A DNA stretch of 64,000 bases from Neisseria leonii (GTDB taxonomy: Bacteria > Pseudomonadota > Gammaproteobacteria > Burkholderiales > Neisseriaceae), in contig NZ_CP145606.1 of the NCBI RefSeq assembly GCF_028776105.2, positions 1-64,000 of the forward strand, written 5' to 3'. Under the pieces are notes generated by a model that saw nothing but the letters and a program-made list of their open reading frames with translations, was not told the origin of the DNA and ran no database searches. The translations under genes were made by a program, and so were the position numbers. Positions 28,623-39,143 of this stretch are shown here, in pieces; the first letter of the stretch is position 1, and every line of letters begins with the position of its first letter.

Positions 28623-29402
28623 ATGAAAGAGCATAAGGCCCGCAAGCGTTTCGGGCAGAATTTTTTGCAGGATACACGCATTATTGCCGATATTGTCCAG
28701 GCCGTCCGCCCGCAGGCGGACGATATTGTCATCGAAATCGGGCCGGGTTTGGCAGCGATTACCGCACCGCTGGCGGCCAAGCTCGAACGGCTGCATGTGT
28801 GCGAAATCGACCGCGATATTGTCAAAAGACTCAAAACGCTGCCGTTTGCCGATAAATTGGTGATTCACGAAGGCGATGTGCTGCAATTCGATTTCAGAAG
28901 TGTGGCCGGCAGAAAAAAAATTGTCGGCAACCTGCCCTACAATATTTCCACGCCGCTGCTGTTCAAGCTGGCCGATGTGGCCGACGAAGTCGTCGACATG
29001 CACTTTATGCTGCAAAAAGAAGTGGTAGAGCGCATGACGGCCGTGCCGAAAAGCAACGACTACGGCCGTTTGGGCGTGATGCTGCAATATTTTTTCGAGA
29101 TGGAAAGCCTGATTGACGTTCCGCCCGAGTCGTTCGATCCCGCACCCAAAGTGGATTCTGCCGTGGTGCGCATGATTCCGGTGAAACACCGCATCGGTGA
29201 GGCGCAGGATTTCGATCATTTCGCCAAACTGGTCAAAGCCGCCTTCCAGCAGCGCCGCAAAACCATACGCAATAATCTGAAAGACATCGCCGGTGACGAA
29301 GATTTGGAAGCTGTGGGCATCAGTCCGCAAGACCGTGCCGAACATATCGCGCCGGAAAAATATGTGGAATTAAGCAATTATCTGGTGAATAAGGCCGTCT
29401 GA
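28623..29402 (+). CDS. rsmA: 16S rRNA dimethyladenosine transferase RsmA (KsgA)
   Basis: 259-residue methyltransferase that dimethylates the two adjacent adenines (A1518/A1519) near the 3' end of 16S rRNA; a late 30S checkpoint. Motifs: [10 protein letters not shown] at the N terminus, SAM site [13 protein letters not shown] near 40, and NLPYNIS (motif IV) near 106. It ends NKAV-stop, with the last three codons and the stop supplied by a DUS. TACAAT at 28587-28592 may be the -10. Confidence 0.97.
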   Translation: MKEHKARKRFGQNFLQDTRIIADIVQAVRPQADDIVIEIGPGLAAITAPLAAKLERLHVCEIDRDIVKRLKTLPFADKLVIHEGDVLQFDFRSVAGRKKIVGNLPYNISTPLLFKLADVADEVVDMHFMLQKEVVERMTAVPKSNDYGRLGVMLQYFFEMESLIDVPPESFDPAPKVDSAVVRMIPVKHRIGEAQDFDHFAKLVKAAFQQRRKTIRNNLKDIAGDEDLEAVGISPQDRAEHIAPEKYVELSNYLVNKAV

Positions 29403-29508
29403 AACCGTGGCGCAGATTTTGGAAAGCCCGCCGAATACGGTTTGAAAATGCCTATCAACGGGATTTTGTGCGCCGAATCATCAGCAAGGCCGTCTGTAAG
29501 GAAGAAGC

Positions 29509-29970
29509 ATGGGAAAATACTTTATATTATTTTCCTCGCTGTTGTTAAATGCCTGTGCCGTCAGTCAGGGCAGCCGTATGTTTGACGGAGAAGTTTATAC
29601 GCTCTACCGGTCGAAAACAGCGTTGAATCTGAGTGAAGGGACGTTTTTCTACGGCAGGAAATGGGGACCCGCTTTGTTGATTGACTATCGGCCGCAGGAA
29701 AAAATGCTGTCAAAAGACGCTTTCTTCCAGGAAGAGAAAACGAAATTGGATAAGGCAGGGTGTGAATTTCAGAGCGCGCTGCATCAAGGACAGGAATATT
29801 ATTTCTGTGAAGCCAAAAACGCAGGTGCCAAAGAATACCGCTATATGCTGATGATTTTAAATCAAATGAAAAATGGCCGTGCGTATACCAAAATTTATTA
29901 CATGCAGGACAAGCCTGATCAGGCAAAACGGCAACACCTGATTGGACAAATGGCAGCATTTTATCCTTAA
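29509..29970 (+). CDS. Hypothetical lipoprotein
   Basis: 153-residue protein with a short lipoprotein signal (MGKYFILFSSLLLNAC; lipid-bearing Cys at 16). The mature part has two further Cys (in AGCEFQS and YYFCEAK) that could form a disulfide, and many aromatic and charged residues. I do not recognise a family. AAGGAAG precedes the ATG. Base use is more AT-rich than that of neighbours. A DUS variant lies just upstream. Confidence 0.6.
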   Translation: MGKYFILFSSLLLNACAVSQGSRMFDGEVYTLYRSKTALNLSEGTFFYGRKWGPALLIDYRPQEKMLSKDAFFQEEKTKLDKAGCEFQSALHQGQEYYFCEAKNAGAKEYRYMLMILNQMKNGRAYTKIYYMQDKPDQAKRQHLIGQMAAFYP

Positions 29971-30006
29971 AAATAAAAGGTATTTCGCTATCAGAATGAG
30001 TGGAAA

Positions 30007-30738
30007 ATGATTAAATTCAAAAACGTACATAAACACTTCAAAGACCTGCACGTTATCAACGGTGTGAATCTCGAAATCAAAAAAGGCGAAGTTGTGGTGG
30101 TGTGCGGCCCGTCGGGCAGCGGCAAATCCACCTTAATCCGCACGGTAAACCAGCTGGAAACCATCGAAAGCGGCGAGATTTGGGTGGACGGTGTGAATGT
30201 GGCTGACCCAAACACCGACTTGAATGCCGTGCGTGCGGAAGTGGGCTTCGTGTTCCAACACTTCAATCTGTACCCGCACCTGACGGTGCTGGAAAACATT
30301 ATCCTTTCACCGCTCAAAGTCAAGAAAATCAGCCGCGAAGCGGCCGTGGCAAAAGCAGTCGAACTGTTGAAACGCGTCGGCTTGGCGCATAAGCAGGACG
30401 CACTGCCCGGCCAGCTTTCAGGCGGCCAGCAGCAGCGCGTGGCCATTGCACGCGGTTTGGCCATGGAGCCGCGCGTGATGCTGTTTGACGAACCGACCTC
30501 CGCACTCGATCCCGAAATGGTCGGCGAGGTATTGAAAGTCATGAAAGATTTGGCACAAAGCGGCATGACCATGATGTGTGTTACCCATGAAATGGATTTT
30601 GCCCGCGAAGTGGCCGACCGCGTGATTTTTGTCGATCACGGCCGGATTGTCGAAGATGCCGATCCCGAAGCATTCTTTACCAATCCTCAAAGCGAGCGTG
30701 CCCGTCAGTTTCTGGCGCAGGTGCACCGTAAAGTCTGA
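30007..30738 (+). CDS. Polar amino-acid ABC transporter ATPase (GlnQ type), orphan
   Basis: 243-residue ATPase subunit of a polar amino-acid importer. Walker [10 protein letters not shown] lies at about 35-43, the Q-loop in [13 protein letters not shown], the signature LSGGQQQR at about 136-143, Walker [15 protein letters not shown] at about 157-170 and the H-loop in CVTHEMDF. This sequence pattern is that of GlnQ/HisP/ArtP proteins. No permease or binding-protein gene lies next to it, so it must pair with components elsewhere. Its stop is followed within 1-5 bases by a DUS that opens the haemagglutinin relic. Confidence 0.9.
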   Translation: MIKFKNVHKHFKDLHVINGVNLEIKKGEVVVVCGPSGSGKSTLIRTVNQLETIESGEIWVDGVNVADPNTDLNAVRAEVGFVFQHFNLYPHLTVLENIILSPLKVKKISREAAVAKAVELLKRVGLAHKQDALPGQLSGGQQQRVAIARGLAMEPRVMLFDEPTSALDPEMVGEVLKVMKDLAQSGMTMMCVTHEMDFAREVADRVIFVDHGRIVEDADPEAFFTNPQSERARQFLAQVHRKV

Positions 30739-30741
30739 TTT

Positions 30742-33700
30742 TTCAGACGGCCTTTGATGCCGGTATCGATGCGGTCGGCCGAGGCCGCCGCGCCTTTAAG
30801 CGTGGTATCGCCCCGGCTGTACAGTTTTGGCTGAGCTTTCCCCTTACCGTTCTGTGCGCTCTGAATGGCTGAAAATATGGCATCTTGCTCTTCCTGAGCC
30901 TGCCGGCGCTGTTCGGCCAGCGTTTCGGCAACTCTATCCAGTACGCAGCCGCAGTTTTTATCAAACAGGCAGCCTAAGCCTGCGATTGCCGCACCTCCTA
31001 CGGCTTTGCCGACTTGTGCCGCATTATTGTGTTCCGTTACCGCCTGCCCGATAAGGTCGTCTGAAACGATATTGCAGTAATCGCCAGTGGCCGAATCGAA
31101 GCCGCTGTCCAGCAACCCCGTAATACTGACCAATGCTGCTTTTTGGCCTTCATTAAGTTTGGACGGGTCTTTTTGATTGAACAGCCAATGGGAAATTATC
31201 GGAGCGGCTATTTCCGCACTGCCTGAGGATAGGGCTGCGGCAGCGGTGTTGCTGCCTGCCGCATAGGCAACAGCGGCATTCCAAACCATATGCGCCGCTG
31301 GGCGTACCTTGCTTGTCTTTGCCGGTTTCGGGTGAAATAACTGCCGATTTCGCGGCTGACGGCAGGGGTGGCCGCTGCCGGCAGGGAACCGCCTAAGCTG
31401 TTGCTCGGGGTTGCCACTCCCATACTGACGGTATCGGTTAGGAGTTTTAGTGTATCGTATTTGGCAAGTTCTTGTTCATGTTCTTCATTGCTGATGGATC
31501 CTGCTTCTTTTCGGACACTCAAATCGGCAATATGGCGGTAGATTTCAGATTTGCCTCCTGCACATTGCGGCTGAAGTCTTGATTCACGCGCCTTTGCAGG
31601 TCAATCTCGCGCCGGACTTTCTCTTTGTCAAATGCATTGTTCAGGCGGCCTGAATCCGCTTCGGCGGTTTCGGTTCGGGTATCGGTGTAGATGGCTGCTG
31701 CCTGTCCGCCCGTTGCGTCGTTGGCAATGACGATGTTGCGTGTGCCGATGCCGCTCTTGGTGATGCTGCTTTGGTTGTTGCTATCGCTGCCGTAGCCGAT
31801 GGTGCTGCCCATGCCGTTTTTACCGGCAACGGTTTGGATGCGGCTGTCGGGGGCGGGAGCGGTTTGGCTCAGGCTTTGGCCGCTGATGCTGCCCGATGCG
31901 CCGATACCGAAGCTTTCGCCTTCAAAGCGGCTGTGGTTTTCCAGGTCGGAATGGGACAGGGTGGCCGTCTGAAAGCGGTTTCTGTCTTCCGCCTCGGCAT
32001 TGGCGGTTGCGGTCACGATACCGCCTTTCAGGCCGGTGTGGTTGCGTACATCGACTTGGAAACCGTCGTTACCGGCATAAATGCCCGATTGTCTGCTTAC
32101 GCTGCGGTGATCGGCATTGATTTTGCTTTGGCTGTAGTCCCCGCTGCCGCTGACACCGTAGCCGAAGGTGATTTGGCCGCCGGCCTGGAATTGACGGCTG
32201 TTGTAAGCTGCGCTGTCTTGGGCATTTTCGATGTTGAGGTTTTGGGCGGTAAGTGCCACGCCGCGGCCTCTCACCTATGCGCAGGGTGGTGTCGCCGCCG
32301 CTTTGAATCACGGTTTGGCTGTCTGTATGACCGATATGGCTGTAGCGGTGCGACAATTCGCTGCCGTTGCCGTAACCTTTGCCGTAGTTGCCGCCGACGG
32401 TAACACCGACGCTGACACCGTTGCTGAAGTCGAGTGCGGCACCGACATTCCAGCCGCGCTGGCTGTTGCTGCGTTCGCTGTGGTTTTGTTCGGCGGCAAG
32501 GAGGTTGGCGCTGTTTTCTGCGCTGAGGAAGGTGCCGCCTTTACCGGCCACGTCGGAACCGCGCACCGTGATGTCGGATCCGCTGCCTGAGGCGGTAAGG
32601 TTGACGCTGCCGCCCGCAGTAACGGTGGATCCGCCGGATTGTGTGCTGCGGATATGGCTTTCGCTTTCATTGCGTTTTTCGCCGTAGGTAATGTTGACAT
32701 GGATACCTGTACCTTTGCTGTCAACGGCGTTACCGATACTCTGTGCTGCCTGATAAGCCTGCCAGCCGCTATTGGCGGCAGCCATGGCGTTGGTGCGGCT
32801 GTTGCTGCTTTGGCCGGTTTGCGCCAATGACTGCAAGGATGATTGAGCCCCTTCGACTGCGTTGATGACAGGAGAACTGATGCCCGCGGGGGGTATGGCG
32901 GCGGTAGTAATCGGAATGGTATTTACTCTCTGAGGCATCAATGCGGATGTTTTGGGCGGCAACGCCGATATTGCCGTCGGCCAAGAGTTTGCTGCCGCGT
33001 TGGGTGTAGTTTCTGTCGGCATTAATCTCAGTATGGCCGCTGCCGACACAGGTTACTGTAGCCGAATGTTCGCGGCCCAGGTCGATTTTATTGCCGATGA
33101 AGTGGTTGAATGCGCCGTTGTCCATCAGGCCTGAGGTTTTGCTGCGGCTTTGTAGCGAGCTTTCATTGTTTTGGGCCGCTTCAACAATGTTGACATCACG
33201 GAAAGCATCAATCCAAGTGTTTTGTACACCATAAACTTGAGAACCGATAATGTTGACATCGCCTGCTGCAGCCTTAACCGCCACCTTGCCACCCGCATTG
33301 ACGGTAGTGCCTTTCGGTGTAATGGTATGCCGGGTTTCAGAAACATTGCTGCAGTTGCGGGTCATGCCGATAGTAGGCATGATTGGTTCGACTGTACCGG
33401 CCAAATGACCTTGCCCCCAGGCACGGACACGGTTTTGTGCACCGCTTTCATTGGCCGATTTTTGAGCATCCGCAACAAATTTCTCCATTTGCCGCACTTC
33501 CGCAGCTTTCACATTTACCGTGGCCGATACACCGCTGCGTTTGCTTTCGCCCAGCATATTCAGCAGTTCGTACTCATCGGCAGCTCCCAAGGTCACTTCT
33601 TACCTTGCAGCAACACGTCATTACCGGCAGAAATGGCAGAAGCAGCCGTATTCAGACGGCCTCCCGCCACCACAACGGCATCACCGCCAATACTGCCGGC

Positions 33701-34832
33701 CATCGAACCGGCAGAGATTACCCTTGTGCTGCCGACATCAATATTGCTGCCCTGTTTGGCATAGCCGATGCTGCCGACACCGTCTTTGTGCCGCCGCTTC
33801 AACCCGCACGCTTACGCTCATGAAACTCATGATCCGAATACGCATTCTCGGCCGCAGTGATGTTCACATCATGCCCGGCCCTCAGCAGCGTGAGGCCGTC
33901 TGAAACCACATGGCTGCCGCGCACATTCACATCCTGTCCGGCACGAACCACCACTTCTTTACCTTCGATGCGGCTGCCGACCGCTTCGTCATGTTGGCGG
34001 CGGTATTGGTCGAGCGAAGTCTGTTTGGAAGCAATGCCGCGTGATTTGCCGTAAACCGATTGCTCCAAATCCAGTGTTTGACGGCCTTCCGTGATATGGA
34101 CGTTGCGGCCGGACAGGGTGGTGCGGCCGTTGTCGCTGACTATGCTGCCTTGGCGGATGTCCAGATTGTCTTTGGCGGCAATCAGAATATCGCCCGATGC
34201 TTTGATTTGCGTGCCCGCTTCCGAAGTCTGGGTCAGGCGGCGGCGGTTTTTATCGTCCCATCCGCCTTGTCTGCTGTAGGACGAAAGTTTGGCGGTATCC
34301 AAGTTGATGCGGCCGCCCGAGACGATTTGTGTTTGGCCGTTTGCCGCTTTGTTGTGCAGGCCGGCGGCTGTGAAATCGATGCTTTGGCCGGCTTTGAGGC
34401 TTAGGAGGCCGTCTGAAGTGTTGGTGATGTATAGTCCGGCAATGCGGCTGGTTTCGGTTCGGCCGTCTGTCCCGCTGCCGCTGTTTTCGGTGGCGGAGGC
34501 GATGCGCAGACGGTCGGCTTCGACAGTCAAGAGAGTCTCGGCAGAGACTGTGCCGCCTTCGATATCGACTCCGTTGCCGCGCAATCTGATTTTGCTGCCC
34601 TGAATCAGTCCGCTGTTTTTGATGTTGTCTGCGGACAGATCGACGATTTGACGTCCGGCCAAAGTGCCGTTGTTGATGATGTTGCCCGCGCCGTCTGCCG
34701 CCAGCTTGCCGGCACTGATAAAACCGCCGTACCTGCTGGAGCATTTTCCCTTCCGCGCGCGCCGTTCCCGGCAACCGCCGTCAGGGTGTTGTCTGTGTTG
34801 TTCAAGATGACTTTGCAGCCGGTTTTGTTCAT
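30742..34832 (-). pseudogene. TpsA/filamentous haemagglutinin-like gene, multiply frameshifted
   Basis: Read 5' to 3' on the minus strand, at least seven successive reading frames together spell one FhaB-type two-partner secretion exoprotein. It begins after AGGAA with MNKTGCKVILNNTDNTLTAV, similar to the extended signal (ESPR) of TpsA proteins. It then passes straight into haemagglutinin repeats (LAADGAGNIINNGTLAGR, LSGRNVHITEG, VNVRGSHVVSDG, VNLTASGSGSDITVRGSDV) and a pre-toxin region (PAAHMVWNAAVAYAAGSNT, then AVTEHNNAAQVGKAVGG where a VENN-like motif would sit). The N-terminal TPS secretion domain is missing, and no complete C-terminal toxin or immunity gene is present. Shifts near 33800, 33600, 32930, 32270, 31540, 31310 and 34750 each need one or a few bases to repair. 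Confidence 0.85.
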
Positions 34833-35262
34833 GGCGGGTTCCTAAGGCAGCAAGACTTATCGGCCGTATTTTTCAGACGGCCCGGCAGAATCTGCCGGTA
34901 TTCGGCATGGGCGGCGGGTTTCCGGGCCGGTAATCGTTTCCCCGGTTTTATGCCGGCCATTCCCGTCAATCAGTAGCGGTCATGCAGATTCAGGTCGACA
35001 GTGGTATCTGTGGTGGGGAAACCGCCGGACTTTTTCAGCGGTATCGGCAGCTTCGGGAGAAAACGCATAGCCAGGGCGGAAAGGAAGAGAAAAATCAGGA
35101 TTGTATCGTGTTCATCGGTTTTTAGAAACGGGCGGCGGTTTTTGGGCGGTCTTGCCGTGCCGGATCGGGCGGTGTGCTGCGGTAAATGAAGAAAAGCTGC
35201 TGCCGGAATCGGTTTTGTCAGGGTAAGAAAAACCGGAACGGCAAGGTTCCGGTTGGGGTGGC
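34833..35262. other. Non-coding gap before ilvD
   Basis: A DUS at about 34869-34881 marks the outer border of the haemagglutinin relic. I see no gene, RNA or strong hairpin in the remaining 380 bases. Confidence 0.6.
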
Positions 35263-37125
35263 TTATTTACGCTCGACCTGTGAAACATCGCGCACCGCGC
35301 CGGTATCGGCCGATGTGGTCATGGCGGCGTAGGCACGCAGGGCGGCGGAGACATGGCGGTCGCGGTTTTCGGGCTGCCACGCTTTGGCACCGCGTGCTTC
35401 CATTGCGGCACGGCGTGCGGCCAGTTCTTCACCGGATACGGCCAGACGGATGCTGCGGTTCGGAATATCGATTTCGACGGTGTCGCCTTCGCATACCAAG
35501 CCGATGGCGCCGCCTTCGGCCGCTTCGGGCGAAACGTGGCCGATGCTCAAACCCGATGTGCCGCCGGAGAAGCGGCCGTCTGTCAGCAGGGCGCAGGCTT
35601 TGCCCAAACCTTTGGATTTCAGGTAGCTGGTGGGGTAGAGCATTTCCTGCATACCGGGGCCGCCTTTGGGGCCTTCGTATCGGATGATGACGATGTCGCC
35701 TGCGCTGATTCGGTTGTCCAAAATGGCGGAGACGGCCGAATCTTGGCTTTCAAACACGCGGGCGCGGCCGGTGAATGTCAGAATGCTGTCGTCCACGCCG
35801 GCGGTTTTGACGACGCAGCCGCGCTCGGCGATGTTGCCGAACAGGACGGCCAGACCGCCGTCTTGCGAATAGGCGTGCTGTTTGCTGCGGATACAGCCGT
35901 TTTCGCGGTCTAAATCCAGGCTCGGCCATTGGCGGTTTTGCGAAAACGCTTCGGTGGTGCGCACGCCGCCGGGCGCGGCCTTGTAACGCGCATGCGCCGT
36001 TTCGTTGGCGGGGTCGGTAATGTCCCATTTCGCTAGCGCGTCTTTCAGCGTTTTTTCGTGGACGGTGGAAACGGCGGTGTTCAGGCAGCCTGCGCGGTCG
36101 AGTTCGGCCAGAATGCCCATCACGCCGCCGGCGCGGTGCACGTCTTCCATATGGTATTTCTGGGTGGCGGGGGCGACTTTGCACAGGCACGGCACTTGGC
36201 GGCTGATGCGGTCGATGTCGGCCATTTTGAAATCGACGCCGGCTTCGTTGGCGGCGGCCAGAAGGTGCAGGACGGTGTTGGTGGAGCCGCCCATCGCCAC
36301 ATCAAGACTCATGGCGTTTTCGAATGCGGCTTTGGTGGCGATGCTGCGCGGCAATACGCTCGCATCGTCCTGTTCGTAATAGCGTTTGGTGATTTCCACA
36401 ATCAGACGGCCTGCTTCGAGAAACAGCTCTTTGCGGCCGGCATGGGTGGCCAGCAGCGATCCGTTGCCGGGCAGCGACAAGCCCAAAGCTTCGGTGAGAC
36501 AGTTCATCGAGTTGGCGGTGAACATGCCCGAACACGAACCGCAGGTGGGGCAGGCGGAACGCTCTACTGCGGCCACGGCTTCATCGCTCACGTTGTCGTC
36601 GGCGGCATCGACCATCGCATCCACCAAATCGAGCTTGCGGGTATCGGCGATATTGGCCACGCCGATGACTTTGCCCGCCTCCATCGGCCCGCCGGACACG
36701 AATACGGTGGGAATGTTCAGACGCATGGCCGCCATCAGCATGCCCGGAGTGATTTTGTCGCAGTTGGAAATGCACACCAGCGCGTCGGCACAATGCGCGT
36801 TTACCATGTATTCCACCGAATCGGCAATCAAATCGCGGCTGGGCAGCGAATAGAGCATACCGCCGTGCCCCATCGCAATGCCGTCGTCCACGGCGATGGT
36901 GTTGAATTCTTTGGCCAGGCCGCCCGCTTTTTCGATTTCGCGCGCGACCAGCTGCCCCATATTGTGCAGATGGACATGGCCGGGAACAAACTGGGTGAAC
37001 GAGTTGGCAACGGCGATAATCGGTTTGCCGAAATCGGCATCGGCCACGCCGGTGGCACGCCACAGGGCGCGCGCGCCGGCCATATTGCGGCCGTGGGTGG
37101 AGGTTTTGGAGCGGTAGGCTGGCAT
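35263..37125 (-). CDS. ilvD: Dihydroxy-acid dehydratase
   Basis: 620-residue Fe-S dehydratase for the penultimate step of valine, leucine and isoleucine synthesis. The protein begins [26 protein letters not shown]. Visible landmarks are cluster-ligand regions [13 protein letters not shown] and [15 protein letters not shown], and the C-terminal [21 protein letters not shown]. The length equals that of E. coli IlvD-type enzymes. It is not linked to other ilv genes. A DUS pair at 37213-37252 lies upstream. Confidence 0.97.
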   Translation of the reverse strand: MPAYRSKTSTHGRNMAGARALWRATGVADADFGKPIIAVANSFTQFVPGHVHLHNMGQLVAREIEKAGGLAKEFNTIAVDDGIAMGHGGMLYSLPSRDLIADSVEYMVNAHCADALVCISNCDKITPGMLMAAMRLNIPTVFVSGGPMEAGKVIGVANIADTRKLDLVDAMVDAADDNVSDEAVAAVERSACPTCGSCSGMFTANSMNCLTEALGLSLPGNGSLLATHAGRKELFLEAGRLIVEITKRYYEQDDASVLPRSIATKAAFENAMSLDVAMGGSTNTVLHLLAAANEAGVDFKMADIDRISRQVPCLCKVAPATQKYHMEDVHRAGGVMGILAELDRAGCLNTAVSTVHEKTLKDALAKWDITDPANETAHARYKAAPGGVRTTEAFSQNRQWPSLDLDRENGCIRSKQHAYSQDGGLAVLFGNIAERGCVVKTAGVDDSILTFTGRARVFESQDSAVSAILDNRISAGDIVIIRYEGPKGGPGMQEMLYPTSYLKSKGLGKACALLTDGRFSGGTSGLSIGHVSPEAAEGGAIGLVCEGDTVEIDIPNRSIRLAVSGEELAARRAAMEARGAKAWQPENRDRHVSAALRAYAAMTTSADTGAVRDVSQVERK

Positions 37126-37212
37126 GGTTCGGATTCCTTATTTTTTAGATTCGTACGGTATATCAAAGCGGCTTATTCTATACCAAACACCTGATATAAA
37201 GAAGCAGACAGA

Positions 37213-37252
37213 TAAGGCCGTCTGAAAACGGCAGAACGGTTTTCAGACGGCC
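37213..37252. terminator. Inverted DUS pair terminator after asd
   Basis: AAGGCCGTCTGAAAACG and GTTTTCAGACGGCCT with a short loop sit between asd and ilvD, both on the minus strand; asd is transcribed into it. Confidence 0.88.
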
Positions 37253-37274
37253 TGATGTCGCGGGGCGGTCGGGG

Positions 37275-38396
37275 TTAGGCGTCCAAATTGCCCAAAACAA
37301 TGCGCAGCATACGGCGCAGCGGTTCGGCTGCGCCCCACAAAAGCTGGTCGCCCACGGTAAACGCGCTGATGTATTCGCCGCCCATGCCCAGCTTGCGGAT
37401 ACGGCCGACGGGTACGCTCAGGGTGCCGGTTACTTTGGCGGGGGTCAGCCCGCGGACGCTGGCTTTTTTTTCATTGGGAATCACTTTTACCCAAGCGTTG
37501 GCTTCGGCCAGCAGTTTTTCGATTTCGGCTACCGGCAGATCTTTTTTCAGTTTCAGTGTGATGGCTTGGCTGTGGCAGCGCATCGCGCCCACGCGCACGC
37601 ACAGGCCGTCGATAACGGTGGGGTTGGCACTGCGGCCGAGGATTTTGTTGGTTTCCACGCCGCCTTTCCATTCTTCTTTGGATTGGCCGTTGCCCAAATC
37701 GGCATCAATCCACGGAATCAGGCTGCCCGCCAGCGGTACGCCGAAGTTGGCGGCGGGGAAGGCATCACTGCGCAGAAAGTCCGACACTTTGCGGTCGATG
37801 TCGAGAATCGCACCGGCGGGGTCGGCGATTTCGGCTTTGACTTCGTTGTGAATCGCGCCCATGCCTTCAATCAGCTCGCGCATATTTTTCGCACCCGCAC
37901 CCGATGCGGCCTGATAGGTCATGCTGGTCGCCCATTCCACTAAATCGTTTTGGAACAGGCCGCCCAAGGCCATCAGCATCAGCGAGACGGTGCAGTTGCC
38001 GCCGATGTAGTTTTTCACGCCGTTTTGCAGGGCGTGGTCAATCACATGGCGGTTCACGGGGTCCAGCACAATCACGGCATCATCGTTCATGCGCAGCGAA
38101 GAGGCGGCATCAATCCAGTAGCCGTTCCAGCCGGAATCGCGCAGGGGTTGGAAGACGGCTTTGGTGTAGTCGCCGCCTTGGCAGGTAACGATAATGTCCA
38201 TTTCGGCCAATTCGGTCAGATTATTGGCATCGCGCAGGGTTTTGGCCGCCTGGCCGAAGTCGGGGGCGGTACCGCCGACGTTGGAGGTAGTAAAAAATAC
38301 GGCTTCGGGAATGTGGGCAAAGTCGTTTTCTTCCTGCATACGCTGCATCAAAACCGAACCGACCATGCCGCGCCAGCCGACAAATCCTACTTTCAT
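37275..38396 (-). CDS. asd: Aspartate-semialdehyde dehydrogenase
   Basis: 373-residue NADPH enzyme leading from aspartyl phosphate toward lysine, diaminopimelate, methionine and threonine. N-terminal nucleotide-binding [15 protein letters not shown], the catalytic Cys in [18 protein letters not shown] (about residue 136) and the C-terminal [12 protein letters not shown] with its catalytic His are present. The length and the [10 protein letters not shown] start are typical of Gram-negative enzymes. No riboswitch was recognised upstream. Confidence 0.97.
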   Translation of the reverse strand: MKVGFVGWRGMVGSVLMQRMQEENDFAHIPEAVFFTTSNVGGTAPDFGQAAKTLRDANNLTELAEMDIIVTCQGGDYTKAVFQPLRDSGWNGYWIDAASSLRMNDDAVIVLDPVNRHVIDHALQNGVKNYIGGNCTVSLMLMALGGLFQNDLVEWATSMTYQAASGAGAKNMRELIEGMGAIHNEVKAEIADPAGAILDIDRKVSDFLRSDAFPAANFGVPLAGSLIPWIDADLGNGQSKEEWKGGVETNKILGRSANPTVIDGLCVRVGAMRCHSQAITLKLKKDLPVAEIEKLLAEANAWVKVIPNEKKASVRGLTPAKVTGTLSVPVGRIRKLGMGGEYISAFTVGDQLLWGAAEPLRRMLRIVLGNLDA

Positions 38397-38730
38397 GATT
38401 TATGCTCCGATGATTTGAGTCTTGTGATAAAAGAAAAAACGTCCTTTTTAGTCCTATCCTGTCAAAATGTAAAGTTTTTTAGCGCAAACACCGGATATTG
38501 GGCGTAAGAGGGGAGGCGGTTTGGCGGTGCTGCCTATTCAGAACGGTTGGCGGCAGGTTTGGCACGGATCGGATAACGCCTATCCGGTTTTTCTGTCCCA
38601 ATCCGCAGGCCGGTTATGCTGCCGGTATCGGTGTCCGGCCATTCCGTTTGGTACGATGCAGCAGGCGGTTTTTATTTTGTTAAAAAATAAACGTTTGACT
38701 GTTTTCGGGTCAAAATCAGACGGCCTTGTC
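38397..38730. other. Intergenic region between asd and tRNA-Phe
   Basis: It holds the asd leader and divergent promoter DNA, including TTGACA on the minus strand near 38460 without a clear -10, and one DUS-like site near 38720. I see no gene. Confidence 0.5.
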
Positions 38731-38759
38731 TTGCGCGGCGGTTCGGATTCTGGTTTAAT
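38731..38759 (+). promoter_or_regulatory. tRNA-Phe promoter
   Basis: TTGCGC, 17 bases, then TTTAAT, ending 13 bases before the mature tRNA. The sequence around the start is GC-rich, as expected for a stable-RNA discriminator. Confidence 0.5.
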
Positions 38760-38772
38760 ACGCCTTTCGCAA

Positions 38773-38848
38773 GGCCAGATAGCTCAGTTGGTAGAGCAAC
38801 GGATTGAAAATCCGTGTGTCGGCGGTTCGATCCCGCCTCTGGCCACCA
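38773..38848 (+). tRNA. tRNA-Phe (anticodon GAA)
   Basis: 76-base cloverleaf with CCA encoded. The acceptor GGCCAGA pairs with TCTGGCC, the D-loop region is TAGCTCAGTTGGTAGAGCA, the anticodon arm GGATT-GAAAA-TCC reads GAA, and the T-arm is GGCGGTTCGATCCCGCC. The sequence is close to other bacterial tRNA-Phe. Confidence 0.98.
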
Positions 38849-38850
38849 CT

Positions 38851-38874
38851 AAAACCGCATCGGCGGTTTTTTTT
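38851..38874 (+). terminator. Terminator after tRNA-Phe
   Basis: AAAACCGC pairs with GCGGTTTT around ATCG and is followed by four more T residues; it begins two bases after the tRNA CCA end. Confidence 0.9.
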
Positions 38875-39143
38875 GTTGCCTGCCGTTTTGGGCCGCATAG
38901 TCGAATACCGAACCCGCACAAGCAGACCGCTTGGGCGGGTTTTGCTGTTTGTTGCCGGCCGTTTTCTGCGGCTATTTTTTATTGCGCAGAAAATATGAAT
39001 ATGGCATTTTTCGGTTTCGCGGTTTTCAGACGGCCGCAAGATGCCGTCTGAAAAAGAGGGTGCTGATGAATCGGGCGGTGCGGCGGCAGGCCGTCTGTTT
39101 CGGAGCGGCGGAGCCGGAAAACGGGTTGGCGGAAGGAGGCGGT

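Noticed and set aside
30705..31289. Active CDI toxin C terminus with immunity gene
   Set aside because: The pre-toxin region is frameshifted, no toxin domain follows, the end runs into the glnQ-type gene through a DUS, and there is no candidate immunity gene.
38397..38460. Lysine riboswitch ahead of asd
   Set aside because: The leader is too short and shows none of the conserved paired elements.
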